DNA of 64,000 nt, taken from contig JARVJP010000008.1 of NCBI GenBank assembly GCA_029776065.1, positions 49,222 to 113,221 of the forward strand, in the 5' to 3' direction. The notes below the pieces were generated by a model. It did not search any database, was not told the origin of the DNA, and saw only the letters and a list, made by a program, of their open reading frames with translations. Source of the DNA: Nitrososphaeria archaeon. Lineage in GTDB: Archaea; Thermoproteota; Nitrososphaeria; JACIWG01. Position numbers and translations under genes: made by a program. This document shows positions 30,044-38,627 of the stretch, one piece after another; the stretch's first letter is position 1, and each line of letters starts with the position of its first letter.

Positions 30044-30575
30044 ATGGTAAATAAGATAAAGGTAAAATCAATTTGGATAAACAAAAAAAAGAGATGACTG
30101 GTTTTTGGATGATTATTCAGTAAATCCTTATTCAAGTTGTTCGTTTAATTGCATTTATTGCTATATCAGAGGAAGTAAGTACGGAGGGAATATGGCGAAA
30201 ACGCTTTCAGTGAAAACAAATGCTCCAATACTTTTAGAGAGGCAACTTTCAAGGAGAGCGAAGGAGGAAGAATATGGTATCATTGCACTTTCATCTTCAA
30301 CAGAACCCTATATGCAAGTTGAAGGGAAGCTGAAACTGACCAGAAAGTTGCTTGAAATAATTTTGAATTATAACTTTCCTGTAGAAATTGCAACGAAGTC
30401 AAGACTTGTTATTAGAGATTTAGATATATTCAAATTTCTTCAATTTTTTTATCCTTTCCAGTTTTCAAATAAGCAAAGTCTTAATGGAAATACTTTGGCT
30501 AAAATCTCCGGAGTAAACACTGAAGTTGAAAATTGGAAATTTATGATGCAAAAAGCAACTATTGCAAGCTGTTAA
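30044..30575 (+). pseudogene. Radical SAM protein, frameshifted and truncated
   Basis: From ATG 30044 the product begins VNKIKVKSIWINKKKR and stops. In the +2 frame it continues DDWFLDDYSVNPYSSCSFNCIYCYIRGSKYG, where the radical SAM Cys triad (C-x3-C-x2-C) is seen as CSFNCIYC. The break is an A8 run at 30083-30090; seven As would restore the frame. Downstream the chain keeps the TEPYMQVEGKLKLTRKLLEI segment of the spore-photoproduct-lyase-like group, then degrades and ends after about 170 of the usual 290 or so residues. The whole locus is AT-rich, unlike its neighbours. Confidence 0.7.
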
Positions 30576-30670
30576 TTCTGTATAAATAAGAGTGATGAAA
30601 ATAAGATTTTAATATTTAATTCATCAACATTAAGTTAATATGACCATTTTTATACAAAAGGCAGTCTAAA

Positions 30671-30720
30671 CCTTGGTGAGCAAGTTTCAAGCGGAAACTT
30701 GCAGTTTTCTAACTCCAAGG
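30671..30720. other. Perfect nested hairpin in AT-rich gap
   Basis: A perfect 9-base stem (gcaagtttc 30680-30688 with gaaacttgc 30694-30702, 5-base loop) sits inside a second 6-base inverted pair (ccttgg 30671-30676, ccaagg 30715-30720). It lies between the broken radical SAM gene and the peroxiredoxin promoter. It could be a small structured RNA or the end of a vanished mobile element. It is not followed by a T-run, so a plain terminator is unlikely. Confidence 0.4.
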
Positions 30721-30785
30721 TAATCAAGTCATGTGAATAAATCGAAATTGTTATAAATGAAGATGCACTTTAATAGGCGATTAAG

Positions 30786-31271
30786 ATGTCTTCAAAGGGC
30801 ACTGTTTTAAAGCCTGGCACACCTGCCCCACACTTTGAATTGAAACTCAGCCGTGATAAGAAAATTAGCTTAAAAGACTATATTGGACGTAAAGTTATAC
30901 TAGTATTTTATCCTGCTGACTTTAGCCCTGTTTGTAGCGATCAACTTGCTTTGTATAATGAATTATTGCCAGAATTTAGAAGGTATAACGCTGAAGTCGT
31001 TGCGATTTCGGTTGATAGCGTGTGGAGTCATAAGGCTTTCGCAAAAGATAGAAAAATATCCTTTCCTCTGTTATCCGACTTTGAACCAAAAGGTGCCGTA
31101 TCAAAACTATATGGTGTTTATAAGGAGCAAAGCGGTTATAGCGAACGCGCCCTTTTCATAATAGACGAGGAAGGGATCATCCAATGGAGTTATGTATCAC
31201 CAACGAATGTTAACCCAGGCGCTGATGGCATATTAAAAACGCTTGAAGAACTCGAGAGTAAAAAGAAGTAG
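30786..31271 (+). CDS. Peroxiredoxin, 1-Cys (AhpC/BCP type)
   Basis: 161 residues, thioredoxin fold with the peroxidatic Cys50 in FYPADFSPVCSDQL. No other cysteine is present in the protein, so it must be recycled by an external thiol. The DsbA-like gene 2 bases downstream is the obvious candidate reductant. It reduces hydrogen peroxide and organic hydroperoxides in the cytoplasm. A TATA-like gttataaat (30749-30757) lies about 30 bases before the ATG, and the pair probably forms an oxidative-stress operon. Confidence 0.92.
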   Translation: MSSKGTVLKPGTPAPHFELKLSRDKKISLKDYIGRKVILVFYPADFSPVCSDQLALYNELLPEFRRYNAEVVAISVDSVWSHKAFAKDRKISFPLLSDFEPKGAVSKLYGVYKEQSGYSERALFIIDEEGIIQWSYVSPTNVNPGADGILKTLEELESKKK

Positions 31272-31273
31272 GT

Positions 31274-31834
31274 ATGTCCAACCAAGGAAAAAGCAGTCTC
31301 GCTCTCCCTGTAGGAAGTAGGGATCATATGCTTGGATCAAAAGATGCACTAATTACCCTTGTTGAATATGGAGATTACGAATGCCCTCACTGTAAAGCAG
31401 CCCATGAGGTGTTAAAGAGGGTGTTGGGTGAGCTAGGTGGTAAAGTATTATTTGTCTTCCGCCATTTCCCAATATCAACAGTACATCCTAATGCGAAGAC
31501 AGCTGCAGAAGCTGCTGAAGCTGCGGCTTCCCAGGGAAGGTTCTGGGAGATGCATAACATCTTATTTGAAAACCAAGATTCTTTGGACATAGATAGTATA
31601 AAAAGATACGCTACTACCTTAAATATGAATCTTCAACGTTTTGAGAAAGAGTTATTAGAACATGTTCACTCCCAAAGGGTTCGAGAAGACTTTATGAGTG
31701 GGGTAAGAAGTGGTGTTAATGGGACGCCAACATTCTTTATTAATGGAACACGATATTGGGGAGCTATCACTGTCGATTCGTTAACAAAGGCGTTAGAGGG
31801 TGTGTTAAAAACGATACCAACTCGTAAAGAATAG
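31274..31834 (+). CDS. DsbA-like thioredoxin-fold protein (cytoplasmic)
   Basis: 186 residues of the DsbA/thioredoxin_4 group. The active site is CPHC (Cys37, Cys40) in EYGDYECPHCKAAH; the cis-proline loop is GTPTFFINGTRYWGA. The long helical insertion between them is typical. There is no signal peptide, so unlike bacterial DsbA it should stay in the cytoplasm. It starts 2 bases after the peroxiredoxin stop, which suggests that it acts as electron donor or partner for the 1-Cys peroxiredoxin, as an inference from context. Confidence 0.88.
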   Translation: MSNQGKSSLALPVGSRDHMLGSKDALITLVEYGDYECPHCKAAHEVLKRVLGELGGKVLFVFRHFPISTVHPNAKTAAEAAEAAASQGRFWEMHNILFENQDSLDIDSIKRYATTLNMNLQRFEKELLEHVHSQRVREDFMSGVRSGVNGTPTFFINGTRYWGAITVDSLTKALEGVLKTIPTRKE

Positions 31835-31952
31835 CAAGTTATTAACTATTTTTTGACTGGGAAGTCGTAGAAATAGGTCTATAGGAGTATGTGTTTACGA
31901 TCGACTAAATGAACCCGTTTTACATCAAATTACTGCCTATACCAATAATTTC

Positions 31953-32195
31953 TTACTTTCCTAAGGAGGGATAGCGCATCTTTCTCAGATAGGTCATGGC
32001 CATCCCGGAAGGAAGGATCTTCCTTGTGGTTGCCATATCAAACTGTAATCCATATTTCTTAATAATTTGTACTGCAACTTCACTACTTGGGATGGCCATG
32101 ATCACAGTGTCCTTTGATTCGTCTTTATCGATGAATTGGGTTAGAGTTTTGCTTGCATGCGACCTATCCCTGAATACATGGAGCTTACTTCTAAG
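31953..32195 (-). pseudogene. Phosphoribosyltransferase fragment
   Basis: An 80-codon open stretch without a usable start reads LHVFRDRSHASKTLTQFID, then DTVIMAIPSSEVAVQIIKK, and FDMATTRKILPSG. This is the N-terminal third of the predicted phosphoribosyltransferase family whose intact members read FKDR..A...LA, then VLALPRGGVPVA.EVA, then LDVLVVRKIG. The catalytic PRPP loop that should follow is missing and the frame ends soon after. An opposing reading frame over the same DNA looks non-coding. Confidence 0.5.
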
Positions 32196-32333
32196 CTAGG
32201 ATTTTCGATTACCTTAGACTTCAACTATCTAATTGGTACGGGTTACCATTTATATTAACAGTTTATGTGGACTTAGAATCTGTTATGTTAAAAGGTTAAT
32301 ATATGATTCATCTACTGATTAAGCTGTTTCGCT

Positions 32334-33122
32334 ATGACAGTAAACCCTTTCCTATCGATAGCAGGATTTGGCATGATAACTACAGGACTACTTGCTATGA
32401 TACTATGGTGGCGAAGAAGTAAGGTTGAATGGAAGTACTTCCTTATGGGCGCCATTGTGTGGGTAGCTGCAATATTAGTTAAAGCCGTAATGGATCTAAC
32501 AGTAACAACCATACTGGTCGAAGCACTAAATGATTTTGGAATAGCCATCTACTTGATAATAATAGGAGTCTATATTGGTTTAAGAACGGGGCTTTTAGAG
32601 TCAGGTTTCAGTTATTTTGCCGCGTTAATAAGGCTTAGAAACATAGGCTGGAACGAAGCTTTTGCATTTGGGATAGGGTTTGGTGGTGTAGAAGCAATCG
32701 TTTTAGGATTACAGAACATAAGCTTACTTGTATTCTATTTTAACCCATCATTAGTTGAACTGCTGCCAGAAGCTATGCAAAAGCAGCTCAGCATGCCGAC
32801 GATCATCGTACTCGCCCCCGTCTTGGAACGTGTCTTCACGTTAGCCGTTCATATCCTCACCACACTGCTAGCTATATATTCCGCCATAACAGGTAAATTC
32901 AAGTATCTAATGGCTTCAATATTTTATAAGACATTGCTTGATGGAATCGTACCAGCTTTACCGTACTTATTCGACATCACAACGGTCCAAGGAATGTACC
33001 TAGCAGAAGCTCCGATCGCTGCAATAGGCGTGACCTCGTTCCTTATTATAAGGTCTTTAGAAAAGAGTATAGGCGATTTTAAAGGGTGTACCCACACAAG
33101 ACCATCCACCCCTCTTAAGTAG
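32334..33122 (+). CDS. YhfC-like intramembrane metalloprotease family protein
   Basis: 262 residues, about seven membrane helices. The first motif GFGGVEAIVLGLQNI near residues 120-134 and the second LERVFTLAVHILTTLLA match the paired motifs (GHGGxEAI and ER..A..H) of the YhfC family, although the first histidine is Phe here (IGFGGVEA), which may affect metal binding. The function of the family is uncertain; an intramembrane protease is the usual prediction. A TATA-like aatatatga lies about 35 bases before the ATG. Confidence 0.65.
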   Translation: MTVNPFLSIAGFGMITTGLLAMILWWRRSKVEWKYFLMGAIVWVAAILVKAVMDLTVTTILVEALNDFGIAIYLIIIGVYIGLRTGLLESGFSYFAALIRLRNIGWNEAFAFGIGFGGVEAIVLGLQNISLLVFYFNPSLVELLPEAMQKQLSMPTIIVLAPVLERVFTLAVHILTTLLAIYSAITGKFKYLMASIFYKTLLDGIVPALPYLFDITTVQGMYLAEAPIAAIGVTSFLIIRSLEKSIGDFKGCTHTRPSTPLK

Positions 33123-33261
33123 TTTCCAACTTGAAGTAAAGGAAATGTGTAAACTTCATGTGATAATAATTATATGTGAACTGCTAGTTTTCACCATATT
33201 ATGTGATAAAGACGGTATTCTTAAATTATAGCCCTTGTTACATTATAAGGGTAGAGTCACG

Positions 33262-33903
33262 ATGTCAGAAGAAGAGGAGGAGATTCGGTATAAACCAATC
33301 ACAATAATGGAACTATTAACTGAGATGCATAGTACGATCACTTTAATGATAGATCTAGCGTATTCGGCTGTGCTTTTTAACGATAAAGACCTTGCTGAAG
33401 AAGTTTCTGAATTAGAGGAGAAAGTTGAAGATTTAAGGACAACTCTCCTAATGAATACAGCGATCGTAGTAAAGGATGCTGTTGATGCAGAATCAATGGT
33501 AGGGGTCATGGAGGTCGGAGGAGCTGCTGACACAATATCGCATGCAGCAGCGGATATTGCAGATATCGTTTCAATCGGCCTTGGAATCGACCCAAGTATT
33601 CTTAAGGCGTTTACAAAGACGCAGGAACGTCTTATCCGTGTTGTAATTCAAGCTGAGTCGATCCTAGCTGGGGGAATACTGTCCGAACTAGAGTTAGAGA
33701 CAAATATAGGTGTCAATGTGATCGCCATAAGGAGAGGTAAGGCGTTACTTCTAAATCCTAGCTCAAAAGAAAAGCTTCTTCAAGGGGATACCATTATAGC
33801 TCGAGGAAGTGACGTTGGTGTTTTCGAATTGGATAAGCTTGCGAAAGGTGAGCTTAAGGAGATTCCTAAACCTAAAATTGAGGATGGAAGTGTTCTAAGT
33901 TGA
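33262..33903 (+). CDS. PhoU-TrkA_C domain protein, first copy
   Basis: 213 residues from ATG 33262. An N-terminal PhoU-like helical bundle (MELLTEMHSTITLMIDLAYSA, then AGGILSELELE) is followed by a TrkA_C/RCK_C beta domain with NIGVNVIAIRRGKALLLNP and LLQGDTIIARGS, which binds a ligand in K+ and Mg2+ transport systems. A TATA-like sequence near 33225 would start transcription just before this ATG; an upstream TTG (33235) is less likely. It overlaps the next, paralogous gene by 4 bases. Confidence 0.85.
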   Translation: MSEEEEEIRYKPITIMELLTEMHSTITLMIDLAYSAVLFNDKDLAEEVSELEEKVEDLRTTLLMNTAIVVKDAVDAESMVGVMEVGGAADTISHAAADIADIVSIGLGIDPSILKAFTKTQERLIRVVIQAESILAGGILSELELETNIGVNVIAIRRGKALLLNPSSKEKLLQGDTIIARGSDVGVFELDKLAKGELKEIPKPKIEDGSVLS

Positions 33904-34466
33904 GTCAAGAACAAGTCGTTGACATGATCGTTCAACTTAAAGACCTCTCTGAGATGATGGTTGACCTTGCTCATTTTGCATTAATCTACGGTAATGAAGA
34001 AATCGCAGACCAAGTAATCGACATGGAGGAAATCGTCGATAAACTTTACACAAAACTTGAACTCGCAGTCCTCGAGTCGAGGGGGACACAACCTGCTGCG
34101 GTGTTGCTCTCATCCATTAGATTGGCTGTTGCTGCTGAACAAATCGCCGACGCAGCATACAAGCTGGCAAGTATTGTTAAAAGAGGAGCTAAAGCGCATC
34201 ACATATTAAAGCTCGCAATGGAAAAAGCAGATGAAACTATTGTTGCCACAACTATATCAGACAACTCTGTTTTGGTCAACAAAAGCTTAGGTGAACTTGG
34301 ACTCGAAGACGATATTGGAATGAAAATAATTGCAGTGAAGAGGCATGAAACTTGGACTTATAACCCTAAGGACTTCTTCAAACTCGCCTCTAACGATCTA
34401 ATTATAGCAAGAGGCTACTCAGAGGGTAGAGAAAGGCTTTTAAACGCGGCGAATCCGAAAACGTAG
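33900..34466 (+). CDS. PhoU-TrkA_C domain protein, second copy
   Basis: 188 residues, same layout as the preceding protein: PhoU-like helices (MIVQLKDLSEMMVDLAHFAL) and a C-terminal TrkA_C domain with DDIGMKIIAVKRHETWTYNP and LASNDLIIARGY. The TTG start overlaps the stop of the first copy (TTGA), so the two are made together and may form a heteromeric sensor. They precede an SLC41/MgtE permease gene by 25 bases. Regulation of that permease by a nucleotide or cation bound to TrkA_C is inferred. Confidence 0.85.
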   Translation: MSQEQVVDMIVQLKDLSEMMVDLAHFALIYGNEEIADQVIDMEEIVDKLYTKLELAVLESRGTQPAAVLLSSIRLAVAAEQIADAAYKLASIVKRGAKAHHILKLAMEKADETIVATTISDNSVLVNKSLGELGLEDDIGMKIIAVKRHETWTYNPKDFFKLASNDLIIARGYSEGRERLLNAANPKT

Positions 34467-34491
34467 GACGATTAGTAAATGGGTTTTCCCT

Positions 34492-35685
34492 TTGCAAAAG
34501 CACTTTCAGGACAGCGTATTCAAACAGGCTTTAGTTGCTTTATCATTTGATCTAGGAGGTATCTTATCAGGAGGTATCTTACTAGTCTTTACAGCGCTCT
34601 TTGAAACAAACATTTGGATTTTAGCGTTGTTTCCACCCATACTAACAATAAGGGGCAATATTGGAGGTATATTTTCAGGCAAGCTGGGTACGATGCTACA
34701 TACCGGTGAGATAAAGCCGAGGTTGTTAAATAATACCCTTGAGTTTTACTCCTTAGTAAAAGTGATATGCTTCCTAACGTTTGTCGATACAATAGGCATA
34801 GGTGTTCTTAGTTTCATCATTAACTTCGCTATGGGCAGTATCTTCTTAGAACACTTGATTTTCTTTCTAACAGTTCCAATGCTAACATGTCTCTTAGCTA
34901 TTATGCTTACCGTGCCTGTCACAGCTTTTATAGGGATAACGGTCTTTAAAAGAGGGTTTGATCCTGATATTATAGTGTACCCTGCTATGTCAACAATCGA
35001 CGATATCGTGGTAACTGCTTGTTACGCATTGGTCGTCAGCTTAGCTATTTTATCAAGCAATATACTATGGATGGTGGCTATTCCGATTGCGTTAGGGGTG
35101 ATCTTTGCAATAGTTCTAATTAACTCTAGAAAGGAGAGCGTATTCAAAAAGACATTGAAGGAGGGTGCACCAGTTATCCTTTTGACAAGCTTGTTTGGCG
35201 CATTTGGGGGTGTTGGCTTAGCCAGCATAAAGAACGAAATCAAGAGAGTGCCTTCAATACTCTTAATCTATCCTTCATTAATAGATATTTTAGGTGACGT
35301 CGGAGCAATCTTAGGTTCTATGGGGACTACTAAATTAGCGTTAGGCTACATATCCTCATTCAAAAAAACAATTAAAGAAAGCACATCCGATCTGCTGGCT
35401 GTAGAAGGCGCAGCTGCAATAATGCACATCGTATTTGGGCTTATCGCGTTCCTACTAGGTGTAGCCTCAGGGTTTAAACCTGACTTAGTCAAAATAGTTG
35501 CAATCTCACTTACTTCTAACTTGATGGGCTTCATTCTAATATTTTTGTTCTCAATCTTGTTAGCTGTTAGAACCTTTAGATATGGTTTAGATCCAGATAA
35601 CTTTGTAATACCAGCAGTTTCTTCTGTCTCCGATGTAACTGCCACTCTCACACTGATCATCGCAACAGCAATAATTGGAGTGTGA
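34492..35685 (+). CDS. SLC41/MgtE-type divalent cation permease
   Basis: 397 residues with two copies of the MgtE membrane domain and no cytosolic N or CBS domains. Each half has the domain signature: FPPILTIRGNIGGIFSGKLG in the first and YPSLIDILGDVGAILGSMGT in the second, where Asp/Asn line the pore in this family. Conserved DPDIIVYPAMSTIDDI and DPDNFVIPAVSSVSDV complete each half. It should carry Mg2+ or another divalent cation. Start is TTG; the exact N-terminus is uncertain. The cluster with two PhoU-TrkA_C genes is a recurrent archaeal arrangement. Confidence 0.88.
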   Translation: MQKHFQDSVFKQALVALSFDLGGILSGGILLVFTALFETNIWILALFPPILTIRGNIGGIFSGKLGTMLHTGEIKPRLLNNTLEFYSLVKVICFLTFVDTIGIGVLSFIINFAMGSIFLEHLIFFLTVPMLTCLLAIMLTVPVTAFIGITVFKRGFDPDIIVYPAMSTIDDIVVTACYALVVSLAILSSNILWMVAIPIALGVIFAIVLINSRKESVFKKTLKEGAPVILLTSLFGAFGGVGLASIKNEIKRVPSILLIYPSLIDILGDVGAILGSMGTTKLALGYISSFKKTIKESTSDLLAVEGAAAIMHIVFGLIAFLLGVASGFKPDLVKIVAISLTSNLMGFILIFLFSILLAVRTFRYGLDPDNFVIPAVSSVSDVTATLTLIIATAIIGV

Positions 35686-35755
35686 ATTTATCTAAAGAAG
35701 CTCAAAGTTTATCTGATGAAGCTGATGTGTTGAAGAATTTGCATTACCAAGAAAG

Positions 35756-35800
35756 CGCAGAAAGCCCACCTCTTCAGGGATGAGAGGATGTCAGAAAACG
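35756..35800 (+). repeat. Possible IS200/IS605-type element scar
   Basis: The string gcccacctcttcagggatg followed by agaggatgtcag resembles the degenerate right end of IS1341/IS605-type elements, which have a hairpin and then ggatgtca. A short frame (35682-35783) runs into it and ends ESPPLQG, as TnpB-type frames often do. No transposase remains. Confidence 0.3.
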
Positions 35801-35836
35801 ATTAAATATTGTCACGTGGATAAAATCGATGCAAAA

Positions 35837-36162
35837 ATGAGCCGTGTGAAAATTACATCCTTGTTATCTATAGCTTTAGGTCTGCTGCATGTTTTGCATG
35901 GGTTTATTTCAGGAAACACGACTAAAATATTTCTAGGGTCTGCTCTGTCATTTGCGGTTCTATCCGTTTCCGTTACAAACTTTATGAGAAACGAATCTAA
36001 ACTTAAAAGGGTTTTAGAATTATCCTTTATAGGCGCATGTTTGTGTGTTATACTTTATGGATGTATCATAAGTGGTGACATAATTCTGGGCATATTACCC
36101 TATTTGCGATCTCCATGTTTGTTATAGCTTTCACACTCTCATATGTTATACCTAAATTTTGA
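35837..36162 (+). pseudogene. Small four-helix membrane protein, frameshifted near its end
   Basis: From ATG 35837 (first Met of MSRVKITSLLSIALGLLHVL) the product has three hydrophobic helices and then diverts to LPYLRSPCLL and stops at 36127. Shifting frame near 36095 gives a fourth perfect helix, TLFAISMFVIAFTLSYVIPK, and a TGA at 36160-36162. One missing base therefore cuts off a helix. Upstream ATG 35780 gives a poorly hydrophobic extension and is not preferred. Family not recognised. Confidence 0.5.
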
Positions 36163-36313
36163 AAAGTTCCAACAACTGACAATGAGTAAATAGGAAAATT
36201 GATCTTTGTTCCATCTACATTACTATTGATCAAGTGGTGAACCACCTTATCTTGAAGGACGGAGACTTCCTACTAAAAAACATGCCATAAAAAAGGTTTA
36301 GAGAAATCATGTG

Positions 36314-36778
36314 CTATTTGGAAAGTGTCTGGGCAATAAGCTGCGCCCAGTTCTTTGCTTTATCCAGCTCTCCGTCTCTCAGACGCCATTCGTTCCCCTT
36401 TCCTTCCACGTATACGATCAATGGTGCTGTAATTAACTTGAAACCTAGACCCTTAAGTTTACCTTCTATGCCCTTTGCTGCGCTCCCACTGAATCTTGAT
36501 CGAACCTGGGTGCTAAAGGCGGCTGCCGGCTTCCCAGAAAAGTCTTCTTTTGGCAGACTATTTAGGAATTTAATAATCCCTGTTGACGCTCTAAAAGCCA
36601 TCGTAGGTGCGCCAGCAAGTAAACAATCATAGTTCTTAATAGTTGACTTGTCGATGTCCTTGACAAAGAAAGAGTCAGCCTCTATTCTCTTCTCCTTTAA
36701 CGAATCAGAGATAGTCTCAGCAACCTTTGCGGTTACCTTTCTAGGGGAAACCGAATCGTAGACTATTAGAATCTTCAT
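36314..36778 (-). CDS. Flavodoxin-like protein
   Basis: 154 residues. The FMN phosphate loop is at the N-terminus (ILIVYDSVSPRKVTAKVAE), the isoalloxazine-contacting loops are in CLLAGAPTMAFRASTG and in the AAAFSTQVRSR region, and the chain ends with the usual amphipathic helix. It would carry one or two electrons with bound FMN in the cytoplasm. No partner gene is adjacent; the cupin gene faces the other way across a 160-base divergent promoter region. Confidence 0.85.
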   Translation of the reverse strand: MKILIVYDSVSPRKVTAKVAETISDSLKEKRIEADSFFVKDIDKSTIKNYDCLLAGAPTMAFRASTGIIKFLNSLPKEDFSGKPAAAFSTQVRSRFSGSAAKGIEGKLKGLGFKLITAPLIVYVEGKGNEWRLRDGELDKAKNWAQLIAQTLSK

Positions 36779-36939
36779 TTAAATTCAACTGAAATTTGTA
36801 GTCTGCCATTATTAAAAGTTTCCAAAATATAGGTATGGCAAGTTCCATTAGTATCTGATAATTAAATTGTGTCTACTTAGTTGATGGGAGATATTGGGAA
36901 TATTTAAAAGTATAAGGACGTCTTCTTTAGGCGAAGGGA

Positions 36940-37296
36940 ATGATAGTAATCGAAAGGAAGAAAGTTAAAACAGAAAAGGTGTTAGCACCTATCTTTACAG
37001 GAACGGTAGAAAGGACAGACCTAATAGACGAGGCGACGGGCTCAAAAGAATATAGAGCTTCTATAATAACTTTCCCACCTGGTACAAGAAACAAGTTTCA
37101 CGTCCACGACCACGAACAAATACTATACATCATACGTGGGAAAGGTATTGTAGCAGATGAGAAAGAAGAGAAGGTGATAACAGAAGGTGACATCGTCTTC
37201 ATACCGGCTGGGGAGAAACACTGGCATGGCGCAACTGAGGATTCATGGTTTTCACATCTATTCATATACTCGCCTGAAACAAAAACGACATTTTAG
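36940..37296 (+). CDS. Small single-domain cupin
   Basis: 118 residues forming one cupin barrel. The metal-binding motif 1 is FHVHDHEQILYIIRGKG (His, His, Glu), and motif 2 is IPAGEKHWHGATE. It resembles the stand-alone cupins of carboxymuconolactone or dioxygenase type, and the actual substrate is not predictable. A TATA-like atatttaaaa (36899-36908) lies about 35 bases upstream of the ATG. Confidence 0.85.
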   Translation: MIVIERKKVKTEKVLAPIFTGTVERTDLIDEATGSKEYRASIITFPPGTRNKFHVHDHEQILYIIRGKGIVADEKEEKVITEGDIVFIPAGEKHWHGATEDSWFSHLFIYSPETKTTF

Positions 37297-37478
37297 CTCT
37301 CAAGATCAATCCCATTAGTGCTTGAAGGCTGTGAGCTTCTTAGCTGGTTCTAAAGAGAATACTATCTTTTATAATATGTAGTCGCCTTGGCAGGTTAAGG
37401 AGTAGTCCCATAGCCATAACTCTTCGATATAAATTTAGTTTCTAGAGTATCAAATTCGAGTTGCAATTACTAGGTCGC

Positions 37479-38627
37479 TTAGATCTTATAATATTTTGCA
37501 TAAAGGACTATGCCAATCACCAAGATAGCAGCGCAGGATACGGATGTAACAGCCAGATCCAATAGTACAGTTGGACTGAATATAGCTGCCTCTCTAAGGA
37601 AGAGTGAGGTTAAGGCGTCAGTAACGTAGTAGCTTGGTACAAATCTCCCAGCGAATTGAGCTGTTGAAGTGAGAGATGCGCCTACGAAAGTGCCGAGGAA
37701 CAACTGGGGTAATATGAAAATGAAAGACACTCCTGTTGCCGCACCCGATGATTTTGTAATAGTCGCTGTAATTAAGCCAAAGCCAACGTTAGACAACGAG
37801 AATATCAGCACAAGTATAAACGCGAGCACATAGACTGGAATCCCTACGTTGGGTCTGAACCCTAGGAGATAGACCATGGCGAAGACAAGGGCGGCTTGGA
37901 TGAGTGCTATGGTCATGTAGGACAAAATCTGGCTGGTCATAAATTCAGTTGGAGTTGTCGGTGTAATTCGGATTCGCCTTATTATGCCATTCTCACGGTC
38001 TTCGGTGAACGATTGGGCGACCATCATTATGAGAAATATTGACGCGAACGTGAACATTCCTGGTGTCATGAAATCGAATGTCGACGTCTGTTCTACCTCG
38101 ACCAAAGAAGCCGTCTCTATTCTAATTGGGGTGGGAATGGTCTGCAGATTTTGGCCAGTAAAAGCTGCTAAAGTCTGCTGGATGATCGGTGATATCACTT
38201 GAGTTGCAACTATCGAACCCTTGTCTAGATAAAGTGAGATTGTTGAGTTGATCCATTTGTTTGGCTCATTAGGTGCTGCCTGGTAAGATGTGTAACTTTG
38301 GCTGAAGCCGTCTGGAATGATCATTACAGCTTGAATTTTGCCCGGAGATAGCTCGTTTTGAGTTGTCCCATTGTTGGCGTAGACGTGAAGGTTCAATATG
38401 CCAGTGTTAGACAAGATTGAAAGGAACATCTGCGACGAGTTAGCTTGGTCCATGTTGACGACGCCGATGTCGTAGACTGGCTGTCCGCCTCCAAATCCTC
38501 CAAAGAATGCTCCGAATGCGAATACGAAAACTACTGGGAAAAGAAAGATCATGAACAATATAGCCGGGTCTCTAAACGTCTTCTTCATTTCTTTCCTAAC
38601 CAAGGCAATGATCCGTTGGAATATCAT
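37479..38627 (-). CDS. ABC-2 type exporter permease
   Basis: 382 residues: one N-terminal helix (FMIFLFPVVFVFAFGAFFGG), a large extracytoplasmic loop, then five C-terminal helices with the ABC2 motif SQSFTEDRENGIIRRIRITP. This is the YhfC/DrrB-like half of a drug or lipid exporter. It directly abuts its ATPase gene, but that ATPase has lost its Walker A half, so the exporter may be non-functional or borrow another ATPase. Confidence 0.85.
   Translation of the reverse strand: MIFQRIIALVRKEMKKTFRDPAILFMIFLFPVVFVFAFGAFFGGFGGGQPVYDIGVVNMDQANSSQMFLSILSNTGILNLHVYANNGTTQNELSPGKIQAVMIIPDGFSQSYTSYQAAPNEPNKWINSTISLYLDKGSIVATQVISPIIQQTLAAFTGQNLQTIPTPIRIETASLVEVEQTSTFDFMTPGMFTFASIFLIMMVAQSFTEDRENGIIRRIRITPTTPTEFMTSQILSYMTIALIQAALVFAMVYLLGFRPNVGIPVYVLAFILVLIFSLSNVGFGLITATITKSSGAATGVSFIFILPQLFLGTFVGASLTSTAQFAGRFVPSYYVTDALTSLFLREAAIFSPTVLLDLAVTSVSCAAILVIGIVLYAKYYKI

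Noticed and set aside
31996..32199. Plus-strand 67-codon frame
   Set aside because: The minus-strand frame over the same DNA reads as a phosphoribosyltransferase fragment, a better explanation.
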